Source of the DNA: Onchocerca volvulus
Lineage: Eukaryota > Nematoda > Chromadorea > Rhabditida > Onchocercidae
NCBI GenBank assembly: GCA_000499405.2
Contig: HG738139.1
Coordinates: 5,852,616 to 5,916,615, forward strand
Direction of reading: 5' to 3'
DNA length: 64,000 nucleotides
Positions within the stretch are counted from its first letter, which is position 1. Every line of letters starts with the position of its first letter. This document shows, piece after piece, positions 52,049 through 64,000 of the stretch. A program made the position numbers and the translations under genes. The notes below the pieces were generated by a model. That model worked only from the letters and a program-made list of their open reading frames with translations. It had not been told where the DNA came from and did no database searches.

Positions 52049-53719
52049 TGGCAACACATTAACAATATTATACTATTATTGTGATGTAATGCTGATCTGT
52101 CTGTACAGCTGCACAGTTATGCTGTTAGGTCTCTAATTATGTTATTAAGTCAAGTTTTTAGCGAAATTGAATTTCTTTTTTTCTAATTTTTCTGGACTTT
52201 GATCTTGATAATGAGACTTTAATCAAAGTTAGATTAAAAAGGTTGTTAAGAAATTCCATCTGACCAGACTTTCAGCTTTTCCAAATCATACTGTCAATTA
52301 TGTAAAACTTCATTTTGTTTGCCAAATGTACTTGTTTTAAATCACGATTACAAAAACACTATGCAAATTACTGATATTCCTTATTATTCTTTCAAAACGA
52401 ACAGTTGAAGATTACATTTTCAAAATTATTCCTATTATAATGCTGGCTTCATACCTTTCCATCATTCTTGAAAAACTGGCCTGGAAAAGATTGAATGGTG
52501 GAAATTTTCGCGATTGGAGTTCTCAAAATAATGTACTGAACATAACTGGAATTTCCCTAGCTAGTAGTCGTGTTATACATGAAATTTTTTGAATCTTGGA
52601 AGTCTTATAACTTCCTACGGAATGTATGATAAATCATGGATTTAGATTGAGCCTAAACGAGAATCCGGAACTGAAGAACGGGCTCGCTTATTTTTACTAA
52701 AGCATTTTCAAAAAAAATCGAGAAAAATTGTAATGAGGTTCCCAGAAACTTAAATTGATTTACGTGGATTTCCCCGTTATATCTGTCTACTTGCGTCAAC
52801 TGTTCTCATTCAGAAGAACTGTTAATGATGACATAATATAATACACTCAGTCTGTGCACGAGTATTATTATTTAAACACCGGAAGAGAGCAAAAAATACT
52901 TATTGAGATTTTTTTTAATGAGCAGGGATCAAATTTCCAAAGAAAATGGAAATATCCAAATTTGATCAAATTTAATCTTTTCAAAATCGTCTCGCTATCA
53001 TCTTTAATTTTCGGCTTTTTGTTTAGTAAGTCAAAATTTAAGAGTGTAAGGAAAAAATAAAAAGGAGACAATGCTTGAAAAGTAACTATCAACTCCCTCG
53101 CTCATCAAGCAAAACATCTTACCATTTTATACATATATGAATGTTGAAAGCACGATTCTATCATATTTAAGCATAATTAAATCAGAAAACACAAGGAATT
53201 CTGAATCTCGGCAAACAGTGCAAAACATTCCCAGTACGATATATTTACCCATCTTTTCTTGCATCGCAAACTGATAAAGCGTCCATACAGTCTTTCAAAT
53301 ACAAAAAGGAAAAGCTAGTAAATAAAGTTAAGTACACGGACGAAGGTATAAGAAATAAGCCTCGCCACATTATACAATGTTACCTATTCGTTTAAAAGAC
53401 AAAACGATAAGTATCATGCAACAGATATAGATGTTACAGATAATTGGTGGTAAATGATTATAAAAATACAAATATTTGATATCACAAAATTCGTTTTTAC
53501 AAAGAAAAAAAAGAAAAAAAAATGGTACTGACAAACAGCATGTACAAAATTGTTGCAACATGAAAGAACAATTGTAAGATAAATATTAACGATGATAGAT
53601 CGAGCTTTGTCTTGCTTTTGTCTTATTTCTACTCAATTATTAAAAAAAAAAAAAACTGACAATTTTGGCCTTAACTCAAAAACGCCAACACAATCTGATA
53701 AGATAAAGTAACAAATGAA
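52049..53719. other. Intergenic region between convergent ptp-1 and unc-51
   Basis: Holds both 3'UTRs. A plus-strand AATAAA occurs near 53055 and another near 53308, either of which could end ptp-1 transcripts only if its 3'UTR is long. No gene is seen. A poly-A run lies at about 53641-53653. Confidence 0.6.
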
Positions 53720-56700
53720 CTATGCTGTACTAATAGCTTGCACCAATCCCTGCTTCTCCAATATTCTAAGGCGCTTCTCCACTGCATTCTTATATTTCGA
53801 AAGAACTAGTTTATCTGCTTCACTCGACACTTGCTCTGACAATGTATGTAGCATCATATAGGCTGTTTGATACCTAAAAAATTCAGCTGTCAGGTTACAT
53901 GGATAAGAGAAAGTGTGAGTAATGCAAATCTTCTCCCAAAAGCTGCCAAAATTTCATTATTCTTCATTTCTATCAATCTTCGTTTTATCCATTTTACTTT
54001 CTGAATATAAATTTATAAATCATGTCGCGAGTTAAACATTCTAGATCGATAATCAATGAATGAGCTAATGTCGATATCTTTTCATCATTTTAAGAGGGAA
54101 GCAGTGAAACTTATATAAAAAGGAAATAAAAAGGAAAACAAATTAATCATTTAAGTACCGCTGAGAGCAGAGATGTGGATTGCCAAAAAGTTCATCCAAA
54201 GCAGCACTCTGACAAAGCTGAATGGCATGTTTATACATAATTCGTTCGGCTGATATTACTGCCATAGCAGGATCTGGACCTGGTAGCCCAAGAGATGCTA
54301 ACTCCTGTGATCGTATCTAAAATATCATTGCAATATTCATGAAATTCAGTTTGGATATAGCTAAAATGGTAATTCAAGAACTTAGTCAGCACTTTCCGAA
54401 AATTTATTAAAATTCTCAAAAAAAGAAAAATCATGAATACGTGTTTGCTGGTTTTTTTAATGATGGATCTTTTTTGAAAATAAAAAGTGATACAATCGAA
54501 ATAAAAATACAATCTTCAAATTTAATATCAACATGTCCATGATTTAAATCACTTACAAGCTTCACTTTTTTAAAAAGTCAAATAAAGAATTATTGAAAAA
54601 AAATGCCTACCAAACATTGGTGGTATTTATCATTAAGTTGGTTTAGTACATGCTGTACAGCTGGTGACGGATGCAAGGTTTCTGACGCGACTTGTTTTTG
54701 GGCAAGAAGTAGAGCTGAAGAAAGCATATGAAGCGCTCGAACATACACAACTAGCTGCTCTGCTCGACGATATGCATCTGATCGTTCTTTTTTCTACAAC
54801 AAAATTTTATGAAAAATAACTTAATAAGTTCAATCCAACTAGAAATTTTTAAATGACAAAGCTTAAATAGAATGAAGTGAGAATAAAATGGATTAATTCC
54901 TAAAAAAAACTCTACAATATTAAAAAGAATTTACCTTCCGTGGCGGCATCGAAAGAGAAACAGGATTTCCCCTGTCTTCAGCAACATTAATAAGTGTTTC
55001 GACTAACTCAAGTACAAATCGCAACTTTGCTAACACTTGAACATGTTCTGCCTAGAAATTGAAGAGTAGTATTTACTTAATATGAAAAATTAGACTAAAG
55101 CTGGAAATATTATAGGTTTATAATGCCAGTAGGAACAAAATTTGTATACATTACGAATTTAATGAACGAACCAACACAGCACAGTCAAAAATATGCATAA
55201 TTTACAGAACAGAAAACAAAAAGAAGAAAAAAAGAAAGAAAAAGAAAATAAGAAAAAAAAAAAAACAAACCCCCATAAGAGTCTCCTGCTCCAACGACGG
55301 TGCAATATCGTTTAACGATGGAATTGCATTTTGATTATTTGATGCTGATGCATTCGTATTGGATATATCCTGAGCGATCTGAGTGCCTGTACAGATTCCC
55401 TCATCTGCTGATTCACTTTCCATGAGCTGCGAACGAGAAGATAAATCTGTAATAAGCAAAATAAAAGTAATGGGAAAGTAAATTTCAATGTATCACTAGA
55501 TATCTAAATCACTATTGCGGATTACCAGTTTAAGCATTCAGAAAATGAAGCTCCTAAAAGCAAAACCCCAAAGTTCACAAATTACGTTGGACAAAGTGAT
55601 CCGGCAATTCTCATCGGCAAAAAATTTTCTCGAGATCAAAATATGATAATATGGTTAAAATGGTTTGAAAAGTTTACTGGATGCAAATGGAAGATGGATC
55701 GGTTGGCTCAGATCAACGTCCTCTTCTTCCTCACTCAGACTGCTACTAAAAAAGGAAAAAAAAATTTTTTTTTTTCATAATTGAAACGCATGATCTGAAT
55801 TTATGGTATATACTTTTATTGCTAAATGTAAATGATCCAAAAAGCTGCTAAATCGACTAATAATCACTGGTTGATAAATCTTTTCAAATATCCGAAAAAT
55901 ATTTTTTAATTTGCAGAAATTTTACAAAATAGTGGCACAAAGTTATTAATGACTGTGACATTTAAGTTCAAATGGAACTGATCTTCCAATTCTTTAATAT
56001 TCCACTGAATTTACAAATTACAGACCTTGTTGAAATTTCATTTGTAACTCGTGGAATAGCACGAACAGTAAGTGATGCACAAGATCGTGGTGGTGATACT
56101 GAAAGATACTTTAAATTATCCACTGGAGGTATAGGTGAGGGCTGCGGTGAACTTGGTCTTTCCACATCTTCTTCTTCCATAAAGGACTGAGTATTTTCCA
56201 CATTGTTTCGTCCTGCCTCTGATTTCTCTTTGTTCGTTGCCATCCCATTTCTAGTTTCCGGGTTAGCATGAACAACATTTGCAGCATCTACTTCCGGAAC
56301 TGCTTCCAGAATTTTCCGATTTGTAGTAGTAGAAGTAACAGAAGGAGTTAATTCTAGGGACGAGCTAGCAGCAGAAGTCGTTGCAACAGTATCAATGGTA
56401 TATTGTCGTGCTCGATTCAGTAACGTCGTATCATACTGTGATGTCCGTGAATCTTTCACAACAAATTGTGCTGAAATTTCAATTACTAAAATAGTAGAAA
56501 TTTCGAGAACTATTGCAAAGAAGAGACAATTTGAACTTTCCATTTTAAAGAAGTGACTAAACTGTACTCTACTGGAAGGTTATAAGAAAGCGAAGTTCAT
56601 GCATATATTGAACCAAATTTAAAATGTAGTCAAACTATTTTTTTTTGAACTAATTAAGAAAAAAGATGCAGAGCAATCATAGGGGGTGAAGATCACAATA

Positions 56701-59700
56701 AAGAAAAAAAAATTACTTCTTAGCAGGATATACATTCAAAAATCCAAAAACTAGCAAATTACTAGATTTGTCTGATTAAAGTTCATAAAAGTAACATAGA
56801 AACTTTCTAAGAAAGAGAAGATTTTGAGAGATATACTAAAATGAATATCAATTATTCTTTTGATCATTACAAATATAAAATTGGAATCTGTTAGTACATT
56901 CAGTAATGCACTTGAATTTCAACAAAACGAAATGAAAAAGAAAAAATATAAAAACTGACTTGTGGGCAAACTAATATATTCAATGGAAGGAACTTTAGGT
57001 TCAGTAGTGGCAGCAGCACCACCACTTAGACTTCGTGCACTACACCGCTGAATATTTGTCACATGATTATGATGTGTAGAAGAGCCATTTCTCCTTTCTT
57101 CCATTTTTGCATATGCCAGCCTCTGACTTGGTACTGGCACAGCACGTGCATTAGATGCAGCATTAAAAATCTGAAATACTAGCAAAATATGAATCGTATA
57201 ACATTTCCTTCCTTTCCAGCAACTCCAATCTATTTTACCTTAGAATCGTTGCAGAGGGAAGTAACCACTGCTCTGTCAAATGATGCAAGGACTTCTAGAG
57301 AGGGAAGGAGAAAGATATTCGACGCACACATTAAAAGTTATATTTAAGCACAGTAATCTTATACATCCAGTAGTGATAGTAACAAATGATTATAAAGACG
57401 ATACACACACAGAATACCTTAATCTGTTTGACAGGATTTCCCGAATATGAATCAATATTTGGATTGGCTGCAGAGAATGGTCGTCGTGAAACAAGAGGCG
57501 AATGCGTTTTTGATCGGCTGTTCGCAAGAGGAATTTGGGTACCGTGAAGTGATGGTAGGAATGTGAAATCGTCAGAATCGGATACAACTCCTGTCTGATT
57601 TGATATCGGAAAGGTGTTGCACCTAGAAAGAGTAGGTGTGGAAATATACTTTTAGAGAAAACAATTAGGAATACAAGTTAGGGTAGCAAGCAGCATACTA
57701 TTTAAAATGAAAAGTAACAAAAAAGTTCAAATTTATGAAAAATATAGAGTGGACCATTCAGCAACTATTAAAAAACTTTAATGTTTGTGTAATTTTAATC
57801 CATCAAAGATAAATAACATACCGTGAGCTGATAATAGGATGAGGTGAACCCAATTTTGAACTAGCGACTGTACGCCCGGAAACAGCTGGTGATGTTTTGG
57901 CAGGTCCTAATGCTCGATGAGATGGCGATGACATTAATTGTGGTATGAGATTCAAATCATTTTGTTTTCCGGATGTAGGACTTGTTGTGATAAACGGATG
58001 CGTAAAGAATGCTTCTGAAGTGAAGTCAAAGTAATCTAAAATCCTTGTCGAACAAATTCTTGAGACAAAAAAAATTTGTTTCATATTATTAACAAAAAAA
58101 AAAAAAAAACTGCAAAGCTGTAAAGAAAACTTTAAGCTCAAAGTGAACAAATAATCAAAAATAAATTAAAAGAGAACAGAACAGATACATAATTTCTGAG
58201 AAAACGGAATGCTTTGAAATTTAACATCTGCTGATAAAGTAACACATTCATAGATTAAACATTCTATTATATTCTGACATTTAGCGGTAAAATCAATATA
58301 ATATATTAATGTTCAGGATCATTATGATAAGGAAATAAAAAATTAGGTTGCAGAAATTTATTAATAATTGGTGGTTATTTATTTTTTCAGAAATGCATTT
58401 CGTCGAAATATTATTTAAAAAAAAAAAAAAAAAAAGAAAATCAAACGGAGAGAGAACTACTCGATTTACCATCTCAAGATTAAATTTATTATTTTAGCGA
58501 ATTCAGAAATCGTAAGTTAAGTCTTATGGAGCTGCGTTTGATTTAATGTCCTCTAATCATCAAATATTCCTAAATATACTTTACATTAATATTAATTTAT
58601 AATTTGCGTTCCTTATGATTCTGAATGCGAGAAATTTTTTCCTTCTTTTATTGAGAGAATGGAGAATAAAATTCAATACTTAAAAAATTACATGAACAAC
58701 AATTTGACACCTATAATGTGTCATTTATGAATAGTCCAATGAATCACTCTCACATAAATAATTTAATATGCGGGAAAACTATCAGTTGTATTCTGCATAA
58801 ACAATTTTTCGCAAAAAAAAAAAAAAAAATTTTAACTGGAATTTCTTTAAAGCCAAAGAATAAGGAGTAAAATATAAAATGATACACTATGCAAACATTT
58901 AAAAAAAAAATTTCTGTTTACAAAGCTACCATTTATTTCGTTCGGAAATGAAGCAAACTTATTACCAAATTCTATGCGATCTTTTGAATTTCTTTTCAGC
59001 AGAGCGAGCAGTAAATCTTTTAGTAAAGGACTGCAATATGTCGGAATGTTCGGTCGAAGTTCTTTATTCCGCTCATAAAACTGTTTCAAGGCCTGGGGTG
59101 TTTGTGCTTGAAACGGTGCTTTTCCAGTCAAGCATTGAAAAATAATTGTTCCTACCGACCACAAATCAGCTTTGGCACAATACTGCAATGACATTATCAC
59201 CTGAAATTATAGACTGATAAAATCAAAACAAAATGCAAAGACAATATCTTAAAATTCCAAAGTAAATAGAATTACAAAGGGAAAAAAAAACTGTTCCTGA
59301 ATAACAACTAAGTTAATGAAACATTCAGCTACTCACGGTCCTGGAAAATCTACATAAATAAACTTACTTCAGGAGCCATATACATCGGTGAACCGCATAA
59401 AGTGGCTGCCATATGACCATCACCTAGAAAACGAGCAAAACCAAAATCAGCAAGTTTCACAATTAAATCCGTAGCTGGAGGGTTCGGACGCTGTCCTGGA
59501 TTGCATAGTAATAAATTTTGAGGCTTTAGATCCCTGGAAATGATAGTTTTTTTTTGTTGTTGTTGGTTATTAGTATTAGTCTATTTAATTGTTTCTACGA
59601 AAAATTATCCCATTTTTAGTCAATAAATAACGACTAATCTAACAGCTGTTTTGTACTATACAAATAAAAAATTTGATCTGCTGGAACCATAAAAAATTTT

Positions 59701-61136
59701 GGCTAAGAATATCCTCATAAACTTTCATAATTAACAATAATTGTTCATCAGTTAAATCTATTTTACATGAATGACAGAGTTTTCAAAAATGATTTGAAGA
59801 AGATTCCAACTTATGAATGATTAAAAAATTCCAATTTTGAATGAATTTGAAATTACGTGTGTTTGAATTATTATACAACAACATTCGGTTAAAGAATACC
59901 CATGGATTTCATAATCATATTTTTTAGTATACTTCTATTTACCCGAATATTTTATTTCGTACAAAAGAAAAAGAAGAAATGACCTGTGCACGATTCCTTT
60001 TTTATTAATTGCTGCAATAGCTCGAGAAATGTGAACAAGGAAATGTTGGATAGTTACTTCAGGAAGTGTTACTTTATTTTGCAAATAATCACCCAAATCT
60101 CCAGCATTGCAGAATTCCATTACTAAGAAAACATTGGTCGGTGTCTCAACACATTTTAGTAATGCCACCAAATTTTCATGCTTCAAATTGGATAATTCCT
60201 GAAATTATATATATATACTTGCTTAGCACGATTAATGGAATTTCTTTTCAATAAATGGTAAATATTGATCTGAAATTTTGATAACCATACCTTAAGTATT
60301 TTTATTTCTTTGGTAAGCAGATTTTTCGATTTAGTTAAACTCTTTTTTGCAATACTCTTAATAGCCACCGGAATATCCTTGCGCTAAAACACAAAACTTG
60401 TAAAATTGTATGATTTAAAGTTGAGAATATTAATTAAAGTTGAAAGTTTGAAGAAAAATGCGCTAATTGATGATGATACTTTTATTCTTTCTTTTTCATG
60501 ACAAAGATAAAGAAAAAATACACAAAAGATAGAAAAGCTTACTAAAGGAAAGAGATATTTGTATTTCTGGAGACTGCAAATATCGCCTTATTTATTTCAT
60601 TAAATGAAAAACGCATCTATTTAATGAATATATAATGTGTATTTGGTACTACTTTCAAACTGCATAAAAATTTTGGCAAAGAAAACACCTTAAACTACAA
60701 GTAATATGAGTAAAAGCTAGTCTTTCTTTTGGCCTGTTCTTTCACAAATTTTTTATTTTAAAAACCTTTTAGAACAATACGAATCGTTTTCAGCTTTTAT
60801 TCGTTGCAAAATCGAAAGAGTGTTCAAGTGATCGGATAAAATAATCATAATTAAAGAGTAAAAAAGAGTCAAAAGAAGGACAATTTTTCAGTGAATTTAT
60901 GTTGAATTAACTTTTCTTTTTCAATGTAATTTGATTCGCAAATTCAGTTTCAAAAAACGAAAACTCACATCCACAAGTCATATCAAGGCTTCCAATTCAA
61001 AAAATGTTAGTGAATAATGAAAAAAAAAAAAAAAAAAAAGACTGACATCAACATATCGTCCTTTATAAACGATAGCAAATGCACCATGACCAATCAGATC
61101 TTTCTTTGTATATTCGAAGCCATCAAATTTTTCCAT
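53720..61136 (-). CDS. unc-51: Autophagy-initiating Ser/Thr kinase UNC-51/ATG1/ULK
   Basis: Fifteen exons join in phase to give 902 residues: 61136-61047, 60383-60291, 60198-59984, 59533-59368, 59200-58966, 58014-57822, 57622-57418, 57170-56960, 56470-56026, 55745-55678, 55446-55271, 55051-54935, 54793-54611, 54316-54159, 53873-53720. The kinase domain starts [20 protein letters not shown] and has the catalytic Lys in VAIKSI (residue 39), HRDLKPQN (132-139), DFG (162-164) and the activation loop [10 protein letters not shown]. The middle is a Ser/Pro-rich disordered linker with SDDFTFLP near 350, a LIR-like motif, and [16 protein letters not shown], matching the conserved ULK IPVPTQ patch. 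Residues about 690-902 correspond to the C-terminal region that binds ATG13 ([24 protein letters not shown]). The protein is known to start autophagosome formation and, in nematodes, to support axon growth. Very high similarity to ULK family landmarks makes the call secure. Confidence 0.96.
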
Positions 61137-61174
61137 ATCTTCTCCTTTCAACTCATCATGATTCCTATAAAATC
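61137..61174 (-). other. Acceptor and short leader of unc-51 with a tiny upstream ORF
   Basis: GATTTTATAG ends at 61165 and a 28-base leader precedes the ATG at 61136. If the leader starts here it contains ATG ATG AGT TGA from 61159, a three-codon upstream ORF. The acceptor may be for a spliced leader or a 5'UTR intron. Confidence 0.45.
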
Positions 61175-64000
61175 ATTCTCGTCTTCAGTGAAACATCTAA
61201 CAAACAAATAATTTGCGACAATTTCTCAAACCACATCAACATGCTATTATTTATATATGAAAACACTACGTTCAACATTGAGAATAATTCTAAAAACAAT
61301 CATTATATCGTAACTACAATTTAGACATGATATCAATGATGGTGAAAACTGGAAAATTTAAAAAAATTAAAGAATGTTTAAATAATATTTCATGAGATAA
61401 TGTACACTTCCAGTGTAAAGCCGATATGCATTTTTTTTAATCTGATACGTATTTTCTCATTTCACTGTATCAATTTCAATAACATTTGTTGAAGAAAGAA
61501 TTGTCGAATTCATGGATTATGAGAAACAAAAAGTAGTATCATGGGACCTAAGATAAATGTTTGTAAAATGTGTCACTGCGGGAATTAATCAGAAACATTG
61601 TATGTCAAGGTCAACAAGATATCTTTTCAATGTGTTAGAGTATGTGTTGAGAACAGTGGCTTAAGAGATGTAAAAAAGATAAAATGGAAAAGTAGTAATA
61701 ACGAATTAAATAAAATTGAATATTCCAGAACTGCAATAAAAGCTAGCAATGTCAATTCAAAGCAATTCAAATCGATGAGATGATGCATCGATTGATCGAA
61801 CCGGACGATCAGCGGTTTGAGTCAGCAGCAGCTATCCAACTATTTGTGCAATATGTATTTTCCACTTCCATTTATTATCTTTCATCCTAAAAATAATTTC
61901 GTTTATGAATGAATAGATATCAAAATGATTCGCTTCCAAGCATCAATCAAATTTTCTTCAACTTTCTACTTTACTGAAGAACCCATTTTTCTCGCATCCA
62001 TTCTAGAACTGGAACATCAATTACTTCTTATCTTTCATTATTAGTTTAAATGTATTTCAGAATTTAATAAAGTTTAAGAATGGAGTTTGAGAAGCGTTTA
62101 CATTGAAGCTAATAATATTCTCGCCTATATGTATATATCTCTGCCTTCTCTTTGAATCGTCAACAGATTGGAATTTTGCTAATATTACTTTACACAATTC
62201 TTTGTAACCAATAAGACAACCACCTCACGTGTTGTAATCCACATTATGGCAAAAACATTACATATTTTGGATGCTCAGCTGGCCATAGTGTATGAAAGAT
62301 GAACAACAAGAGTGGGCATATTCTAATCACGAAATGAATGGCGTCGAAACAGTTTTTTGAAAAAAATGAACTTTATTGTGCACAAAATGACCTTGCACGT
62401 CGCAAAATAACTACCACAATGTAAATATTGTATTCTTGTATTACTAATAATATTAAGTCAAAAACTGTTGAAGTTTATCGAAGAGAAATCGCTGATTTAC
62501 AAAAATTAATATTAAAAAGCACCATTTAAATAAACATATGCACTCTACAAGTAAACCTCATGAAATTTTGCATTCAATTCGTCATCGAATACTTCATCAT
62601 GCGATAATGAGAAGTTTACAGGACCAAATTTCCGCTTCAAACGGGAAAAATTCCAAAATTATTTTGTTTAAACCAGCCGCTAGCTAGGCTTTCAAGGTAT
62701 ACTACTATGGTCTTGTAGTGACTTAAAAAAAACTTCCCTATCAGAAAAATATCATAATGATTGATACCTTTGGAAAGTTTAATAATTGGAAGACTGGCAC
62801 TGATAAAATCATTCGGTGCATTAATCTATCACATCATACGATAAACAACTACAGGGATGACTTCCTACGAAAGATCCTCAACTTTTACAAGAAAATACTT
62901 TTGAATTTTATCCATGCAAATTTAAAAGAACAAAAGAAAAATGAAATGACGAAGAATAAGGAAACTTTTTTCAAGGAGAATAAAAGTAACTGATTCATAA
63001 CTAAAATGATTTTTTTTTTTTTTTTTTAACTGAAGATTATTTATTGTTTCAATGTTCATCGAATGTCTAAAAGCACTGAAGCAAACAAATAATCTTTAGT
63101 CAAAAAAATTCATTCTAAAATAAAATGATGAATCAGTGAGGTCATTCAAATATTTATTACCAAGAAGGATGGAAGAACGAATGGACAACAAAATCGAGGA
63201 GACACGATGAATGAATGCTATTCTTCTCGAAGAGTGGACAAATAAGGAAGAGGAAAATGATGATGCCAGGGTTGGTCCTCAATTTCAGCCTTCTAATCAA
63301 TATGCTCATAGCCTTATTCTATCGTTTCATTACATTTAGTAGCGTCTTTCTCTTAGAGAGGAAATTTTTAAAACAATCTATCCTCACATTTAGCCATCCA
63401 TTATTACAATCAAGATGAGATGAGATTCTTCTTCAATCAAAATATGAGAGGGATGTGTAGAATAAGATTCTATTGACATAAATACTTACCGCCACAATAC
63501 TTCTCTAAGCAAATATATGCATTTTCTCGAAGAGAATCAAGATCTCAAATAAAAATTCTAAAAATTAAACATTTTGAAAAATATCATCAGTGAAATGATT
63601 GGCATTAATTGAATTAAGAAGTAAGCAAATGATCGGAAGATCAAACGATGCTTGAATGGTGTGAAAACTTCAAGCATTCATCATCAATAAAGTTAAAATG
63701 GTAATACGACTGAGGAATTAGATGAATCGATTTGCAGCTTTTGTCTTGATCATATCTTCAGGGTAATCGAGTAAACAGAAGGGTTGGTCTGTTAATTAGA
63801 AAGAATGTGGGGAGAACGAGAGAAAAAGCAGAATGAAAGAAGGATGGTGAAAACTAACTTCACGAAATGGATTGGTTCAGGCAGCATCGAATTAAAGATG
63901 GAAAAAGTGCCGATGGGAGTATGACTAATTTAAAAATTGAATGAAATGGATGATGACGGACCTGATTCTGAATTAAAGGATAGGCAGTACTACTGATAAT
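61175..64000. other. Upstream flank of unc-51, no gene seen
   Basis: Likely contains the unc-51 promoter. On the minus strand a perfect GTAAGTATTT donor begins at 63489 after TTGTGGCG, so a noncoding first exon ending near 63490 and spliced to the 61165 acceptor is possible. No sustained reading frame on either strand looks real. Confidence 0.45.

Noticed and set aside
57241..57289. Possible extra unc-51 exon between exons 7 and 8 (CTCTAG ... GTAAAA)
   Set aside because: Its only frame compatible with the next exon needs a phase that exon 7 does not provide; exon 7 joins directly to 57170 in phase 0 and recovers the conserved ULK patch.
58413..58435. Long A-runs (here and near 18316, 42187, 47573, 61019) as retrotransposon tails
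   Set aside because: No element body, target duplication or coding remnant is visible next to them; homopolymer runs are common throughout this AT-rich window.
58847..58965. C-terminal extension of the unc-51 exon ORF past 58966
   Set aside because: Reads through a GTAATA donor; joining to 58014 restores the expected kinase C-lobe end (EAFFTHPF).
61790..61815. tRNA-like B box (GGTTCGAT on the minus strand)
   Set aside because: The following bases do not complete the B-box consensus and no A box or acceptor stem pairs at the right distance.

Overview
The window looks like nematode nuclear DNA, most likely from a filarial or other clade III worm. The sequence is very AT-rich. Splice acceptors are almost all of the nematode type (TTTCAG, TTTTAG, TTATAG), and start codons sit 13-28 bases behind acceptor sites, as expected for spliced-leader trans-splicing. 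The two genes that can be named, ptp-1 and unc-51, read as close relatives of the nematode proteins. Species assignment is inference. I found no bacterial-type genes, CRISPR arrays, rRNA or convincing tRNA. All exon models were built by eye by matching reading frame, splice phase and family knowledge; no alignment was run.

Layout: (1) 4830 down to the window start, minus strand: a ten-exon gene, cut by the window edge, for a secreted protein with a signal peptide, a long Ser/Thr/Glu-rich region and a von Willebrand A (vWA) domain whose metal site looks degenerate. (2) 4850-9820: mostly featureless AT-rich DNA with one imperfect hairpin and one weak ORF. (3) 9822-11036, plus strand: a small three-exon gene with a hydrophobic N-terminus and a Ser-rich tail, unrecognised. 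(4) 11816-12058, minus strand: a compact gene for a secreted His/Trp/Gly-rich 80-residue peptide with a TATA box. About 500 bp away on the opposite strand lies a broken copy of the same gene (12553-12752). (5) 16012-16842, minus strand: a single-exon 276-residue basic protein, unrecognised. (6) 16.9-29.2 kb: a 12-kb stretch without a confident gene, with short less AT-rich islands, a strong hairpin and one candidate upstream exon for ptp-1. (7) 29248-52048, plus strand: ptp-1, a 22-exon FERM-PDZ-tyrosine phosphatase (PTPN3/PTPN4 family) of about 1113 residues with catalytic motifs intact. (8) 61164-53720, minus strand: unc-51/ATG1/ULK, a 15-exon autophagy-initiating kinase of 902 residues with catalytic motifs, a LIR-like motif and the C-terminal ATG13-binding region. 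(9) 61.2-64 kb: the upstream flank of unc-51.

ptp-1 and unc-51 are convergent, with 1.67 kb between stop codons. The genes form no operon and no obvious common pathway. The most unusual items are the His/Trp-rich peptide gene with its inverted pseudogene relic, the vWA protein with altered MIDAS positions, and a possible alternative 5' exon of ptp-1.
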